The translations under genes and the position numbers were made by a program. Under the pieces are notes generated by a model, which saw only the letters and a list, made by a program, of their open reading frames with translations, was not told where the DNA came from and did not search any database. A stretch of 6,832 nt of DNA from Chloroflexota bacterium (GTDB lineage Bacteria; Chloroflexota; Ktedonobacteria; Ktedonobacterales; Ktedonobacteraceae): assembly GCA_005881495.1 (NCBI GenBank), contig VBHI01000013.1:1-6832 (forward strand). The letters run 5' to 3'. Below, in pieces: positions 1 to 6,298 of this stretch (position 1 is the stretch's first letter; each line of letters opens with the position of its first letter).

Positions 1-20
1 GCGGCCTACTGTAATGGAAC

Positions 21-33
21 GATATTGAATATC
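21..33. promoter_or_regulatory. perfect AT-rich inverted repeat in the leader
   Basis: GATATT-G-AATATC is a perfect 6-bp inverted repeat around a single central base, about 90 bases before the first gene. It lies next to a second palindrome at 41-54, and this pairing is typical of operator sites or of promoter-overlapping control DNA. No regulator gene is visible, so the binding protein is unknown. The symmetry is seen directly; an operator role is inference. Confidence 0.35.
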
Positions 34-40
34 AGTGGGG

Positions 41-54
41 GGAACGTGCGTTCC
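41..54. promoter_or_regulatory. palindromic operator-like site, LexA-box-like
   Basis: GGAACG-TG-CGTTCC is a perfect 6-bp inverted repeat with a 2-base centre. It contains GAAC-N4-GTTC and agrees at 13 of 14 positions with the Gram-positive LexA/DinR consensus CGAACRNRYGTTYC; only the first base differs. It ends 68 bases before the dehydrogenase start, a good place for a repressor site. The half-site GGAACG also occurs at 16-21. It could instead be the operator of a local sugar-responsive repressor. The symmetry and consensus match are seen; the identity of the regulator is not known. Confidence 0.45.
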
Positions 55-69
55 GTGACATGCTAAACA

Positions 70-84
70 GAGGGCGGTGCCCTC
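70..84. promoter_or_regulatory. short hairpin in the 5' leader
   Basis: GAGGGC-GGT-GCCCTC forms a 6-bp GC-rich stem with a 3-base loop, 38 bases before the dehydrogenase start. No T-run follows, so a rho-independent terminator is unlikely. It could be a leader RNA hairpin or a third protein-binding palindrome in this crowded leader. It also falls inside the upstream in-frame extension of the first ORF (from 60), one reason to prefer a later start. Confidence 0.35.
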
Positions 85-122
85 ATCATCGTTTCCGTAG
101 TAGTGTCAATAGAGAAGAAAGG

Positions 123-1157
123 ATGTCTGCATCTATGTCTGTCCCGCTTAAGATTGGAGTTATTGGACTGGGCCGGATGGGTCAGTTGTACGCACGCACG
201 CTGATGACGCAGGTCGCGGGAGTGCAGCTTTACGCGGTGGCAGAGTCCGCTGAGCAGCTGAGAACCAGCACGGCTCGTGAGTTCAACGTGCCACACGCCT
301 TTGCCGACGCACACGAACTGCTCTCCCTTCCTGAATTGCAGGCAGTGGTGATCGCCACACCCACTCAGACACACACTGAACTGGTCATAGCCGCGGCCAA
401 GGCGGGCAAGGCTATTTTTTGCGAAAAACCACTGGCCCTGACGCTTGACGCGACCCATCGCGTGCTCGATGTGGTCGCTGAGGCTCAAGTACCACTCCAG
501 GTCGGTTTCATGCGCCGTTTTGATGGAGCATATAAGAAGGCAAAGGTACTGATCGATGCCGGAAACATCGGGCGTCCTGTGACCTTTAAGTCTGTCGGAC
601 GCGATCCGTTCTGCCCACGACCGGACTATGCCGACCCCTCCCAGAGTGGCGGCTTGATTCTTGACATGGCGATTCACGATTTCGATCTGGCACGCTGGCT
701 GATGGGCAGCGAGGTTGAACGGGTATCAGCGGAGGGAACGCTGCTGGTATGCGAGCAGCTTCAGCAGGTCGGCGATATCGATAACGTCGTGGTGAATCTG
801 CGCTTCGCCAGTGGCGCGCTGGGCAACGTGGAAGTGAGCCGCAACGCGTTCTATGGCTATGATATTCGCACCGAAGTGCTTGGCTCCGAGGGAGCCGTTA
901 CGATTGGCGCTCATCAGCATACACCCGTTGTCTTGCTCACACGCAATGGTGCTCAACACGATACCGTGCCGTACCTGATGGAACGCTTCGGCGATGCCTA
1001 CCGTGCTCAAATACAGCACTTTGCTGACTGCTTACGGACAGGCAAACCGCCATCAGTTGGGGGCACAGATGCGCTGGCGGCTCTTAAAATAGGGATTGCG
1101 GCTACACGAGCCTATCAAACGAGCCGCATCGTTACGCTTGATGAACTACATCCATAA
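123..1157 (+). CDS. iolG: Gfo/Idh/MocA oxidoreductase, probable inositol 2-dehydrogenase
   Basis: Cytoplasmic NAD(P)-dependent dehydrogenase of 344 residues, probably oxidising myo-inositol to scyllo-inosose or a related sugar hydroxyl. The N-terminal Rossmann fold shows the dinucleotide loop GLGRMG (residues 15-20). The family motif EKP at 101-103 carries the catalytic-type Lys102. MRRFDGAY near 130-137 and the segment around DMAIHDFDLARW give Asp181 and His185, with the same four-residue spacing as the Asp/His pair of Bacillus IolG. Length is normal for IolG. An in-frame ATG at 60 has no Shine-Dalgarno and would add 21 unlike residues. I chose 123, but AAAGG abuts it, so the ATG at 135 (about 12 bases after AAAGG) is also credible. 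Related members act on other sugars (glucose, xylose, fucose), so the substrate is less sure than the family. It heads the gene cluster, directly after the palindrome-rich leader. Confidence 0.85.
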   Translation: MSASMSVPLKIGVIGLGRMGQLYARTLMTQVAGVQLYAVAESAEQLRTSTAREFNVPHAFADAHELLSLPELQAVVIATPTQTHTELVIAAAKAGKAIFCEKPLALTLDATHRVLDVVAEAQVPLQVGFMRRFDGAYKKAKVLIDAGNIGRPVTFKSVGRDPFCPRPDYADPSQSGGLILDMAIHDFDLARWLMGSEVERVSAEGTLLVCEQLQQVGDIDNVVVNLRFASGALGNVEVSRNAFYGYDIRTEVLGSEGAVTIGAHQHTPVVLLTRNGAQHDTVPYLMERFGDAYRAQIQHFADCLRTGKPPSVGGTDALAALKIGIAATRAYQTSRIVTLDELHP

Positions 1158-1305
1158 CGTATAGAAGGAACAAACAAGGCAATTCTGGACAATTCAGAGA
1201 TCGGCCATCTTTATCTCAGGGGCACAATGTCCGGGGCAGGAGGGTCTTGAGGTGCCGCGGCGCTCATCGCAGCGTGTTCGACTATTCCTCACCCAAATAT
1301 CCCTG
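1158..1305. other. intergenic spacer with no recognised gene
   Basis: This gap between the dehydrogenase and the aldehyde dehydrogenase has no convincing ORF, no strong stem with a T-run, and no promoter I can defend. It holds CAATTC twice at a 10-base period (1180-1185 and 1190-1195) and GGGGCA twice (1219-1224 and 1233-1238); these may be chance. An open frame extends from TTG at 1247 into the next gene, but it lacks a ribosome-binding site and is treated as untranslated. Confidence 0.4.
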
Positions 1306-1312
1306 TAAGGAG
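1306..1312 (+). promoter_or_regulatory. ribosome-binding site fixing the aldehyde dehydrogenase start
   Basis: TAAGGAG lies 9 bases before the ATG at 1322 and selects this start over the upstream in-frame TTG at 1247. The protein then begins MSIQSINPTTEE, where aldehyde dehydrogenases of this group normally begin. Confidence 0.8.
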
Positions 1313-1321
1313 CGTACTACT

Positions 1322-2716
1322 ATGAGCATCCAATCGATCAATCCAACCACGGAGGAGATCATTCAAACATTCGAGCCCTACAGCGAGGCTCAAATCAACC
1401 AGGCGCTTGACCAGGTGCATACTGCATTCTTGAACTGGCGCGAGACATCGTTCGCTGAGCGTAGCAAGCACCTCCATCAAGTTGGCAGCTACATGCGGAA
1501 GCGCAAAGCAGAACTTGCTCAATTGAGCACGCTGGAGATGGGCAAGCCCATTGTCGAGGCGGAGGCAGAAATCGAGAAATGCGCCTGGGCCTGCGATTTC
1601 TACGCCGATAATGCCGAGCGATTCCTTGCAGATGAACATGTGACCACGAATGCAACGGAGAGCTACGTGTCGTTTCTACCACTGGGAGTCGTCTTCGCCT
1701 TGATGCCCTGGAACTATCCCTATTGGCAGGTGTTCCGCTTTGCGGCGGGAGCCCTGATGGCAGGCAACACGATCGTCCTCAAACATGCCTCCAATGTCTC
1801 GCTGGCAGCCCTTGAGATCGAGCGGATCTTCAAAGAAAGCGGCCTGCCGGAAGGAGTCTTCAGAACCGTGTTGGTGCCGGGTGCAGAGACGGCGAAACTG
1901 ATTGCCGACCCACGAATTGCCGCGGTCACGCTCACGGGAAGTGATCCAGCGGGGGTGGCGGTGGGATCAGCGAGTGGACGTGCCTTGAAGCGATCGGTAT
2001 TGGAACTTGGTGGCTCGGATGCTTTTATCGTCCTGGACGATGCCGACCTCGATGCCGCTGCACAGACGGCAGCGCGTGCTCGCTTCCAGAACACAGGGCA
2101 AAGTTGTATTGCTGCTAAGCGCTTTATCGTGGTGGAGGCGGTTGCCGACGCCTTTGAACAGAAATTTGTTGAGGTTGCCGCCCAACTTCGCGTGGGCGAT
2201 CCAATGGAGCGCGAGACGCAGATCGGGCCGATGCCGCGCGGCGATCTGCGTGAGAATCTGGATAAACAGGTGCAAGCCTCTGTCAAGATGGGCGCACAGG
2301 TGGCTCTCGGCGGCAAACCACTGGAGGGCAAAGGCTACTTCTACGCGCCAACGATTTTGACCAACATCACGCCTGAGATGCCGGTCTTTCGTGAGGAAAC
2401 CTTTGGTCCTGTCGCTGCCGTGATTCGTGCGCGTAATGCTGAGCACGCAGTGGAATTGGCGAACGACTCGCAGCTTGGCCTCAGCGGCAATCTGTGGACG
2501 CGCGACATCGAGCGTGCGCGCAAGCTGGCACGCCGTATCGAGTCGGGAGGCGTCTTCATTAATGGCATGACCGCCTCCGACCCCCGTCTGCCGTTTGGAG
2601 GCGTCAAACGCAGTGGCTACGGACGCGAGCTTTCCACTTTCGGTATCCGGGAGTTCGTTAATATCCAAACGGTCTGGATCGGGCCCGCAATAGGACCCCA
2701 GATTCCAAGCGAATAG
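1322..2716 (+). CDS. NAD(P)-dependent aldehyde dehydrogenase, GabD1-like
   Basis: A complete 464-residue soluble aldehyde dehydrogenase that should oxidise an aldehyde or semialdehyde to the acid using NAD(P)+. All core residues are visible: oxyanion Asn131 in MPWNYPYW, cofactor-binding Lys154 in VLKHASN, LTGS near 204-207, general base Glu228 in LELGGSD, nucleophile Cys262 in GQSC, EETFGP near 358-363, and PFGG at 424-427. The Glu228 context (LELGGSDAF), the GQSCIAAKRF segment and the total length fit the GabD1 succinate-semialdehyde dehydrogenase branch. Glu228 argues against CoA-acylating methylmalonate-semialdehyde dehydrogenase (IolA), which lacks that base. Its place between a sugar dehydrogenase and a sugar transporter suggests that its real substrate here could be a sugar-derived aldehyde such as 2-oxoglutarate semialdehyde, glycolaldehyde or lactaldehyde; that is inference. 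Confidence 0.9.
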   Translation: MSIQSINPTTEEIIQTFEPYSEAQINQALDQVHTAFLNWRETSFAERSKHLHQVGSYMRKRKAELAQLSTLEMGKPIVEAEAEIEKCAWACDFYADNAERFLADEHVTTNATESYVSFLPLGVVFALMPWNYPYWQVFRFAAGALMAGNTIVLKHASNVSLAALEIERIFKESGLPEGVFRTVLVPGAETAKLIADPRIAAVTLTGSDPAGVAVGSASGRALKRSVLELGGSDAFIVLDDADLDAAAQTAARARFQNTGQSCIAAKRFIVVEAVADAFEQKFVEVAAQLRVGDPMERETQIGPMPRGDLRENLDKQVQASVKMGAQVALGGKPLEGKGYFYAPTILTNITPEMPVFREETFGPVAAVIRARNAEHAVELANDSQLGLSGNLWTRDIERARKLARRIESGGVFINGMTASDPRLPFGGVKRSGYGRELSTFGIREFVNIQTVWIGPAIGPQIPSE

Positions 2717-2727
2717 AGGAGGTAGTT

Positions 2728-2748
2728 ATGACAGAGCATATTCAATAG
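2728..2748 (+). other. six-codon mini-ORF behind a near-perfect Shine-Dalgarno
   Basis: AGGAGGT (2717-2723) begins right at the end of the aldehyde dehydrogenase stop codon. The AGGAGG core sits 5 bases before an ATG encoding M-T-E-H-I-Q and a TAG stop. This signal is as good as those of the transporter genes, yet it drives only six codons. It could be the start of a decayed gene, a leftover start separated from the lipoprotein gene by an inserted repeat, or a short leader peptide. The sequence is plain; translation and function are not shown. Confidence 0.4.
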
Positions 2749-2756
2749 GTGTAGAA

Positions 2757-2826
2757 CGCCGTCGTGAAGACGAGGGACCTCTCATGGCCCCGCAGGGTGC
2801 AAGGAAGTGCGCCCCTACAACCGGAT
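2757..2826. repeat. possible GC-rich dispersed repeat remnant
   Basis: This non-coding stretch contains CGTC-N5-GACG, GAGG-GA-CCTC and, on the minus strand, a GTAGGGGCGCA element followed by CCCTGCGGGGCC. That style resembles short dispersed repeats I associate with Ktedonobacteria and some other Chloroflexota intergenic regions. Only one copy is in the window, so repetition cannot be shown here. A reading frame opens at 2764 but lacks a ribosome-binding site and runs into the lipoprotein gene in another frame, so it is not called as a gene. Confidence 0.3.
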
Positions 2827-2876
2827 GCACTCGACAGAGATGTTGAGCGTATCCCATTCACAACACATTATCTTTT

Positions 2877-2882
2877 AGGAGG
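2877..2882 (+). promoter_or_regulatory. strong ribosome-binding site of the solute-binding protein
   Basis: A perfect AGGAGG sits 5 bases before the ATG at 2888. It fixes the start just ahead of a clean lipoprotein signal peptide and fits high expression of a binding protein. Confidence 0.85.
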
Positions 2883-2887
2883 ACAAG

Positions 2888-3883
2888 ATGCACCGACTCT
2901 ACAAGTTTATCGTTCTGATAGTTCTGTCACTTCTCATCCTCTCGGCGTGCGGAGGTGGGAGCCAGGCGACAGGCAGCACGTCGTCATCGTCAGGGGGCAC
3001 GTCACGCAACCTCAAGTTCTATGTGATTACACATGGCCAGGCTTCAGACCCCTTCTGGTCGGTGATCAAGAGAGGCGTTGACCAGGGGGCCAAGGACATG
3101 GGGGTCCAGGCGATCTATGAGGCCCCACCCGCCTTCGATGTGGTCGCCCAGTCCCATCTGATTGACAGTGCGGTGGCAGCTCACCCAGATGGGCTGGTTG
3201 TCTCCATCCCCGATCCCAATGCCCTGGGTCCCTCGATTAAAGCCGCCGTCGCTGCCGGGATCCCGGTCATCTCCATCAACGCGGGTGCCGAGGTCGCGAA
3301 GAGCCTGGGAATACTGGTTCACGTCGGACAGACCGAGGAACTGGCCGGTTTTGCTGGGGGCCAGAAGATGGGAGCTGCCGGAGCCAAACATGCCCTGTGC
3401 GTCAACCAGCAGGTCGGTGTGGCTACTCTTGAGCAACGCTGCAAAGGCTTCTCGGACGCGATGAAGCAGGTCGGGGCCACCGTCAAAGAGATAGGAGTCA
3501 ACGGCAACAACCCGACGCAGACCCAGCAGACCATTGAGGCTGCGATCCAGCATGATCCCACGATTGATGGGGTAATGATGCTTGGCCCCCAGGGCTCTCT
3601 CCCGGCTATCAAAGCGCTTCAGGATCTGAATAAGACGGGGCAGATTAAGCTGGCTACCTTCGACCTGACACCTGATGTGCTGCAGGCGATTAAGAATGGC
3701 CAGATGCTGTTTGCCATTGACCAGCAGCCCTATCTCCAAGGATACCTACCCATCGTCCTGTTAACGCTGTACAAGACGAATCTCAATGCTATTGCCAACG
3801 ACGCTCTCATGACCGGCCCCTCCTTTGTCACATCGGATAATGTGGCCAAGGTGATCCAGTTGACAGGGCAGGGGACACGCTAG
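2888..3883 (+). CDS. sugar ABC transporter substrate-binding lipoprotein
   Basis: A 331-residue extracytoplasmic, membrane-anchored binding protein that should capture the imported sugar and deliver it to the permease encoded next. Residues 1-20 are a lipoprotein signal peptide (basic MHRLYK, then a Leu/Ile/Val core) ending in the lipobox LSAC with Cys21 as the lipidated residue. A flexible Gly/Ser/Thr linker follows to about residue 40. The mature part fits the periplasmic-binding-protein type 1 (ribose/xylose/inositol-binding) fold: it opens with [14 protein letters not shown] and continues with repeated [20 protein letters not shown] and [10 protein letters not shown] segments, then DGVMMLG and a hinge-like [11 protein letters not shown]. 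That last segment is typical of CUT2 binding proteins. The substrate cannot be read from sequence; inositol, ribose, xylose or glucose are candidates from context. The stop is 9 bases before a long hairpin. Confidence 0.9.
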   Translation: MHRLYKFIVLIVLSLLILSACGGGSQATGSTSSSSGGTSRNLKFYVITHGQASDPFWSVIKRGVDQGAKDMGVQAIYEAPPAFDVVAQSHLIDSAVAAHPDGLVVSIPDPNALGPSIKAAVAAGIPVISINAGAEVAKSLGILVHVGQTEELAGFAGGQKMGAAGAKHALCVNQQVGVATLEQRCKGFSDAMKQVGATVKEIGVNGNNPTQTQQTIEAAIQHDPTIDGVMMLGPQGSLPAIKALQDLNKTGQIKLATFDLTPDVLQAIKNGQMLFAIDQQPYLQGYLPIVLLTLYKTNLNAIANDALMTGPSFVTSDNVAKVIQLTGQGTR

Positions 3884-3892
3884 CAAGGCTCC

Positions 3893-3946
3893 GTGTTGGA
3901 GTCAACAAGGCCAGTAGACCAACTGGCACAGCATTGACTCCAACAC
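3893..3946 (+). promoter_or_regulatory. two-part intercistronic hairpin between binding-protein and permease genes
   Basis: A perfect 13-bp inverted repeat, GTGTTGGAGTCAA (3893-3905) with TTGACTCCAACAC (3934-3946), encloses a second perfect 6-bp stem, GCCAGT (3910-3915) with ACTGGC (3922-3927) and a 6-base loop. The two stems are separated by an internal loop of 4 and 6 bases. No T-run follows, so a classical terminator is unlikely. Its place after the lipoprotein stop and before the permease ribosome-binding site is the usual position of structures that protect the 3' end of the binding-protein mRNA, so that it exceeds the permease message. The structure is seen; the role is inference. Confidence 0.7.
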
Positions 3947-3954
3947 CGGCTATA

Positions 3955-3961
3955 GAGGAGG
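3955..3961 (+). promoter_or_regulatory. ribosome-binding site fixing the permease start
   Basis: GAGGAGG sits 5 bases before the ATG at 3967. It rules out the upstream in-frame TTG at 3934, which lies in the right arm of the intercistronic hairpin. The site starts 8 bases after that hairpin ends, so it can stay accessible when the hairpin forms. Confidence 0.85.
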
Positions 3962-3966
3962 AAAAT

Positions 3967-5001
3967 ATGAGCGTTATCACAGGTGAGCGTACGGTGCGCG
4001 TCAATCCGCTTCGTCGACTCCTGATTCGCCCGGAAACGGGAGCTGTTGTCGGTTCAATCGCCGTGTGGATCTTCTTCGCCATCGTCGCGGGGAGCAGTGG
4101 TTTTACGAGCTCGAGAGGCACATCGAGCTATCTGAGCGTCTCGGCTGAACTGGCCATCCTGGCAATACCCGTGGCCTTGCTGATGATTGGCGGGGAATTT
4201 GACCTGTCGGTTGGTTCGACGGTTGGCGCGACCGGGATGGTCATTGCCATTTTGAGCACGCAGTACGGCTGGAACGTCTGGGCGGCAATTGTCGTGGCTC
4301 TGATCTTTGCGGTACTGATCGGCATGGTCAACGGCTACCTGGTCATGCGCACCCGCCTCCCATCGTTCATCGTCACGCTGGGTACTGCATACATCCTGTA
4401 CGGCATGACGGCAGGTCTCACCACCTTATTGACCGGGCTGACCGTGGTGAACGGCGTCGACCAGGCGCCGGGCTTCAGCTCCGCCCACGCGGTCTTCGCC
4501 ACCGCGCTCGGCGGGGGCCAGCAATATCCCATCGAAATCATCTGGGCGCTGGCGCTGGTAGTGCTGGCAACCTGGCTACTGCTGGGCACCTCTTTCGGCA
4601 ACTGGATCTTCGGCGTGGGTGGTGATGCCAACGCGGCGCGCAACATTGGCGTACCGGTCGCCCGCGTGAAGATTCTCCTGTTCGTGGGCACGGCCCTCGG
4701 CGCCTGCCTGCTGGCGATTATCCAGGTTATGGCCTTTACCAATGCCGATGTCCTGCGCGGCCAGGGCCTGGAGTTCTATGCAATCGTCGCGGCGGTCGTC
4801 GGAGGGGTACTGCTCACGGGTGGCTATGGTTCGGCTATCGGCGCCATGTTCGGGGCGCTAGTCTTTGGCATAGTAGAGGAAGGCATCGTCTTCGCGGGCG
4901 TCGATGCTAACTGGTACAAGGCAGTCGTTGGAGTAATACTGTTGCTTGCTGTGCTGCTCAACAGCTATGTACGCAAACTGGCAATGGAGGCGCGACGATG
5001 A
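3967..5001 (+). CDS. sugar ABC transporter permease (CUT2, RbsC-like)
   Basis: A 344-residue inner-membrane permease that forms the translocation channel, probably as a homodimer. A basic cytoplasmic N-terminus (about 1-25) leads into multiple hydrophobic segments, starting near 27-42 and running to about 331. Family hallmarks are [13 protein letters not shown] (75-87), [13 protein letters not shown] (131-143), and the loop [14 protein letters not shown] near 216-229, which corresponds to the ATPase-contacting segment of ribose/xylose/inositol permeases. [14 protein letters not shown] (267-280) followed by [14 protein letters not shown] is also typical. Length is slightly above usual RbsC proteins. 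The last bases overlap the ATPase gene (ATGA), which points to translational coupling. Substrate specificity cannot be deduced from the permease. Confidence 0.93.
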   Translation: MSVITGERTVRVNPLRRLLIRPETGAVVGSIAVWIFFAIVAGSSGFTSSRGTSSYLSVSAELAILAIPVALLMIGGEFDLSVGSTVGATGMVIAILSTQYGWNVWAAIVVALIFAVLIGMVNGYLVMRTRLPSFIVTLGTAYILYGMTAGLTTLLTGLTVVNGVDQAPGFSSAHAVFATALGGGQQYPIEIIWALALVVLATWLLLGTSFGNWIFGVGGDANAARNIGVPVARVKILLFVGTALGACLLAIIQVMAFTNADVLRGQGLEFYAIVAAVVGGVLLTGGYGSAIGAMFGALVFGIVEEGIVFAGVDANWYKAVVGVILLLAVLLNSYVRKLAMEARR

Positions 5002-5951
5002 ACACGACGAACACGCAACCTGTTCCTTTGATCGAAGTGCAGGCTGTCTCAAAAATCTTTGGCAGCGTGATCGCGCTGAAAGACATTTCGATGAAGGTGA
5101 ATGCCGGGGAGGTGATGTGCCTGCTCGGTGACAACGGGGCGGGTAAGTCCACCCTGATCAAAATTCTGTCTGGCGTCCACTTGCCTAGCGAGGGCCGCTA
5201 CCTGTTTGAGGGGAAAGAAATGCATTTCTCCTCGCCACGCGATGCGTTAGGTGTGGGTATTGCCACCGTCTACCAGGATCTGGCGATGATCCCGCTGATG
5301 GGCATTTCGCGCAACTTCTTCCTCGGGTCGGAGCCCACCCAGGGCTGGGGCCCCTTTCGCCGTTTCAACGTGAAGTTCGCCGACCAGGTGACGCGCGAGG
5401 AGCTGGCGAAGATGGGTATCCGGGTGCGTGAGACGACGCAACCGGTGGGTACGCTCTCCGGCGGTGAGCGCCAGTCTGTGGCGATTGCGCGTGCTGTGTA
5501 CTTCGGTGCCAAGGTGTTGATTCTGGACGAGCCCACGGCGGCATTGGGTGTGAAGGAGGCAGGTGTGGTTCTGCGCTACATCGCCCAGGCACGCTCGCGA
5601 GGACTGGGGGTCATCTTTATCACACACAACCCCCATCATGCGTATCCGATTGGCGACTACTTCACGATTCTCAATCGTGGGAGCAGCTATGGCACGTTCG
5701 CCAAAGCCGAAATCAGCCGTGAGGAACTCACCGGGATGATGGCAGGAGGCGAAGCGCTGGAAGAGCTGAGCCACGAGCTGGCCGAGTTCGCACACACGGA
5801 TGAGAAGGCTGCTGCAACGCTGGCCGAGGCCGCCCGCGAATTTGGGATGGAAGCAGGAGAACTGCACGTTGAGCAGCTGCCGTCGAAATTTGTGGAGGCG
5901 GAGCATCAATTCGATCAACTCCCGTCAGCAGATGGAGAAGATAACCGATGA
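4998..5951 (+). CDS. sugar ABC transporter ATP-binding protein, single nucleotide-binding domain
   Basis: A 317-residue cytoplasmic ATPase that powers the transporter. It has one complete ABC domain: Walker [10 protein letters not shown] (44-52), Q-loop Gln93 in YQDLAMIP, signature LSGGERQ (153-159), Walker B LILDEPT with Asp177-Glu178, and H-loop His210 in ITHN. RbsA/XylG-type ATPases are tandem proteins of about 500 residues; this one has a single domain, as in FrcA-like systems, so two copies should pair with a permease dimer. A charged C-terminal tail (about 250-317, rich in Glu/Ala with ELSHELAEF) extends beyond the core and may form helices. GGAGG (4986-4990) lies 7 bases before the ATG, which overlaps the permease stop as ATGA. 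Confidence 0.93.
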   Translation: MNTTNTQPVPLIEVQAVSKIFGSVIALKDISMKVNAGEVMCLLGDNGAGKSTLIKILSGVHLPSEGRYLFEGKEMHFSSPRDALGVGIATVYQDLAMIPLMGISRNFFLGSEPTQGWGPFRRFNVKFADQVTREELAKMGIRVRETTQPVGTLSGGERQSVAIARAVYFGAKVLILDEPTAALGVKEAGVVLRYIAQARSRGLGVIFITHNPHHAYPIGDYFTILNRGSSYGTFAKAEISREELTGMMAGGEALEELSHELAEFAHTDEKAAATLAEAAREFGMEAGELHVEQLPSKFVEAEHQFDQLPSADGEDNR

Positions 5952-6141
5952 TCCAGGATGGACAATTGCTCAACTATATTGGAGGGACGTCGCAGGGCTC
6001 GAAGGCTGGCTGGCGGATCAGGGCAGGCAAAACATCCAAGCCCTCAATGAGGTGCTAGCACGGGGCGCGACCGCGTGGTGGGATGCCTATGGTGGGAAGG
6101 ACAACATCGAGGTCATCGAACCGAGCAACACAGCGCACTGA
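5932..6141 (+). CDS. small Trp-rich protein of unknown function
   Basis: I do not recognise this protein. It would have 69 residues and an acidic, helical-looking composition, with five Trp (10, 17, 26, 49, 50) and Tyr at 16 and 53. The middle part (about 12-53) looks like one or two amphipathic helices, and no signal or membrane segment is visible. The start lies 20 bases inside the ATPase gene in another frame, without a clear Shine-Dalgarno, so it would depend on coupling to ATPase translation. Third codon positions are about two-thirds G or C, like the neighbours, and composition is protein-like past the ATPase stop, where no overlapping gene imposes it. It could be a transporter-associated small protein or a chance frame. 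A competing ATG at 5948 overlaps the ATPase stop but gives only 36 less plausible residues. Confidence 0.5.
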   Translation: MEKITDDPGWTIAQLYWRDVAGLEGWLADQGRQNIQALNEVLARGATAWWDAYGGKDNIEVIEPSNTAH

Positions 6142-6298
6142 GAACGTGATCCTAGTGCCTTGACCGGCTATTGGAGGGCCTATCTATGGAGATTCGCAAA
6201 TGAGCGCATGGGTGTGTCAGGGTTTGAGCGCGCAAAGAGAGACCCTATGAACAGACTTAAGGCTTGCCCACTACCACTTTTTGAGAAAGAAGGGATGT
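6142..6298. other. spacer with three tiny ORFs linked by ATGA overlaps
   Basis: GGAGGG (6173-6178) lies 7 bases before an ATG at 6186 that encodes only M-E-I-R-K and a stop (6186-6203). An ATG at 6200 overlaps that stop and opens a 16-residue frame ending at 6250; an ATG at 6247 overlaps the second stop and opens a 35-residue frame ending at 6354, inside the next gene. None resembles a known protein. They may be remnants of a decayed gene, a coupled leader, or chance. A weak TTGACC (6160-6165) and TATCTA (6181-6186) pair is spaced by only 15 bases and is not a dependable promoter. Confidence 0.35.
6288..6294 (+). promoter_or_regulatory. ribosome-binding site of the glucose dehydrogenase
   Basis: AGAAGGG lies 4 bases before the ATG at 6299. 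The ATG at 6295, in another frame, would be only one base after the site and gives an unrelated short peptide, so 6299 is the start. Confidence 0.65.

Noticed and set aside
63..677. Minus-strand 204-residue ORF opposite the inositol dehydrogenase gene
   Set aside because: No family features, no ribosome-binding site, and it mirrors a strongly conserved plus-strand enzyme. The same applies to the other antisense ORFs (for example 1967-2668, 3044-3739, 5247-5918 and 6257-6799).
2843..2871. TTGAGC and CATTAT spaced by 17 bases as a promoter for the binding-protein gene
   Set aside because: Each box matches the consensus at only 4 of 6 positions, and transcription would start at about 2878, inside the AGGAGG ribosome-binding site, leaving it unusable.
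2764..3081. Plus-strand 105-residue ORF starting in the repeat-like gap
   Set aside because: It has no Shine-Dalgarno, its first part covers the repeat-like segment, and the rest is an alternate frame of the lipoprotein gene.
3893..3946. Hairpin after the binding-protein gene as a transcription terminator
   Set aside because: There is no T-run after the stem, and the permease and ATPase genes of the same transporter follow directly on the same strand.
5948..6058. ORF starting at an ATGA overlap with the ATPase stop
   Set aside because: It gives only 36 residues. An N-terminal LNYIGG resembles aldehyde dehydrogenase starts, but neither this frame nor the others continue into such a protein, so the resemblance is probably chance.
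5977..6178. TATTGGAGGG occurring twice (5977-5986 and 6169-6178)
   Set aside because: A 10-base match that is mostly a Shine-Dalgarno-like string; the first copy has no start codon after it, and the flanks are unrelated.
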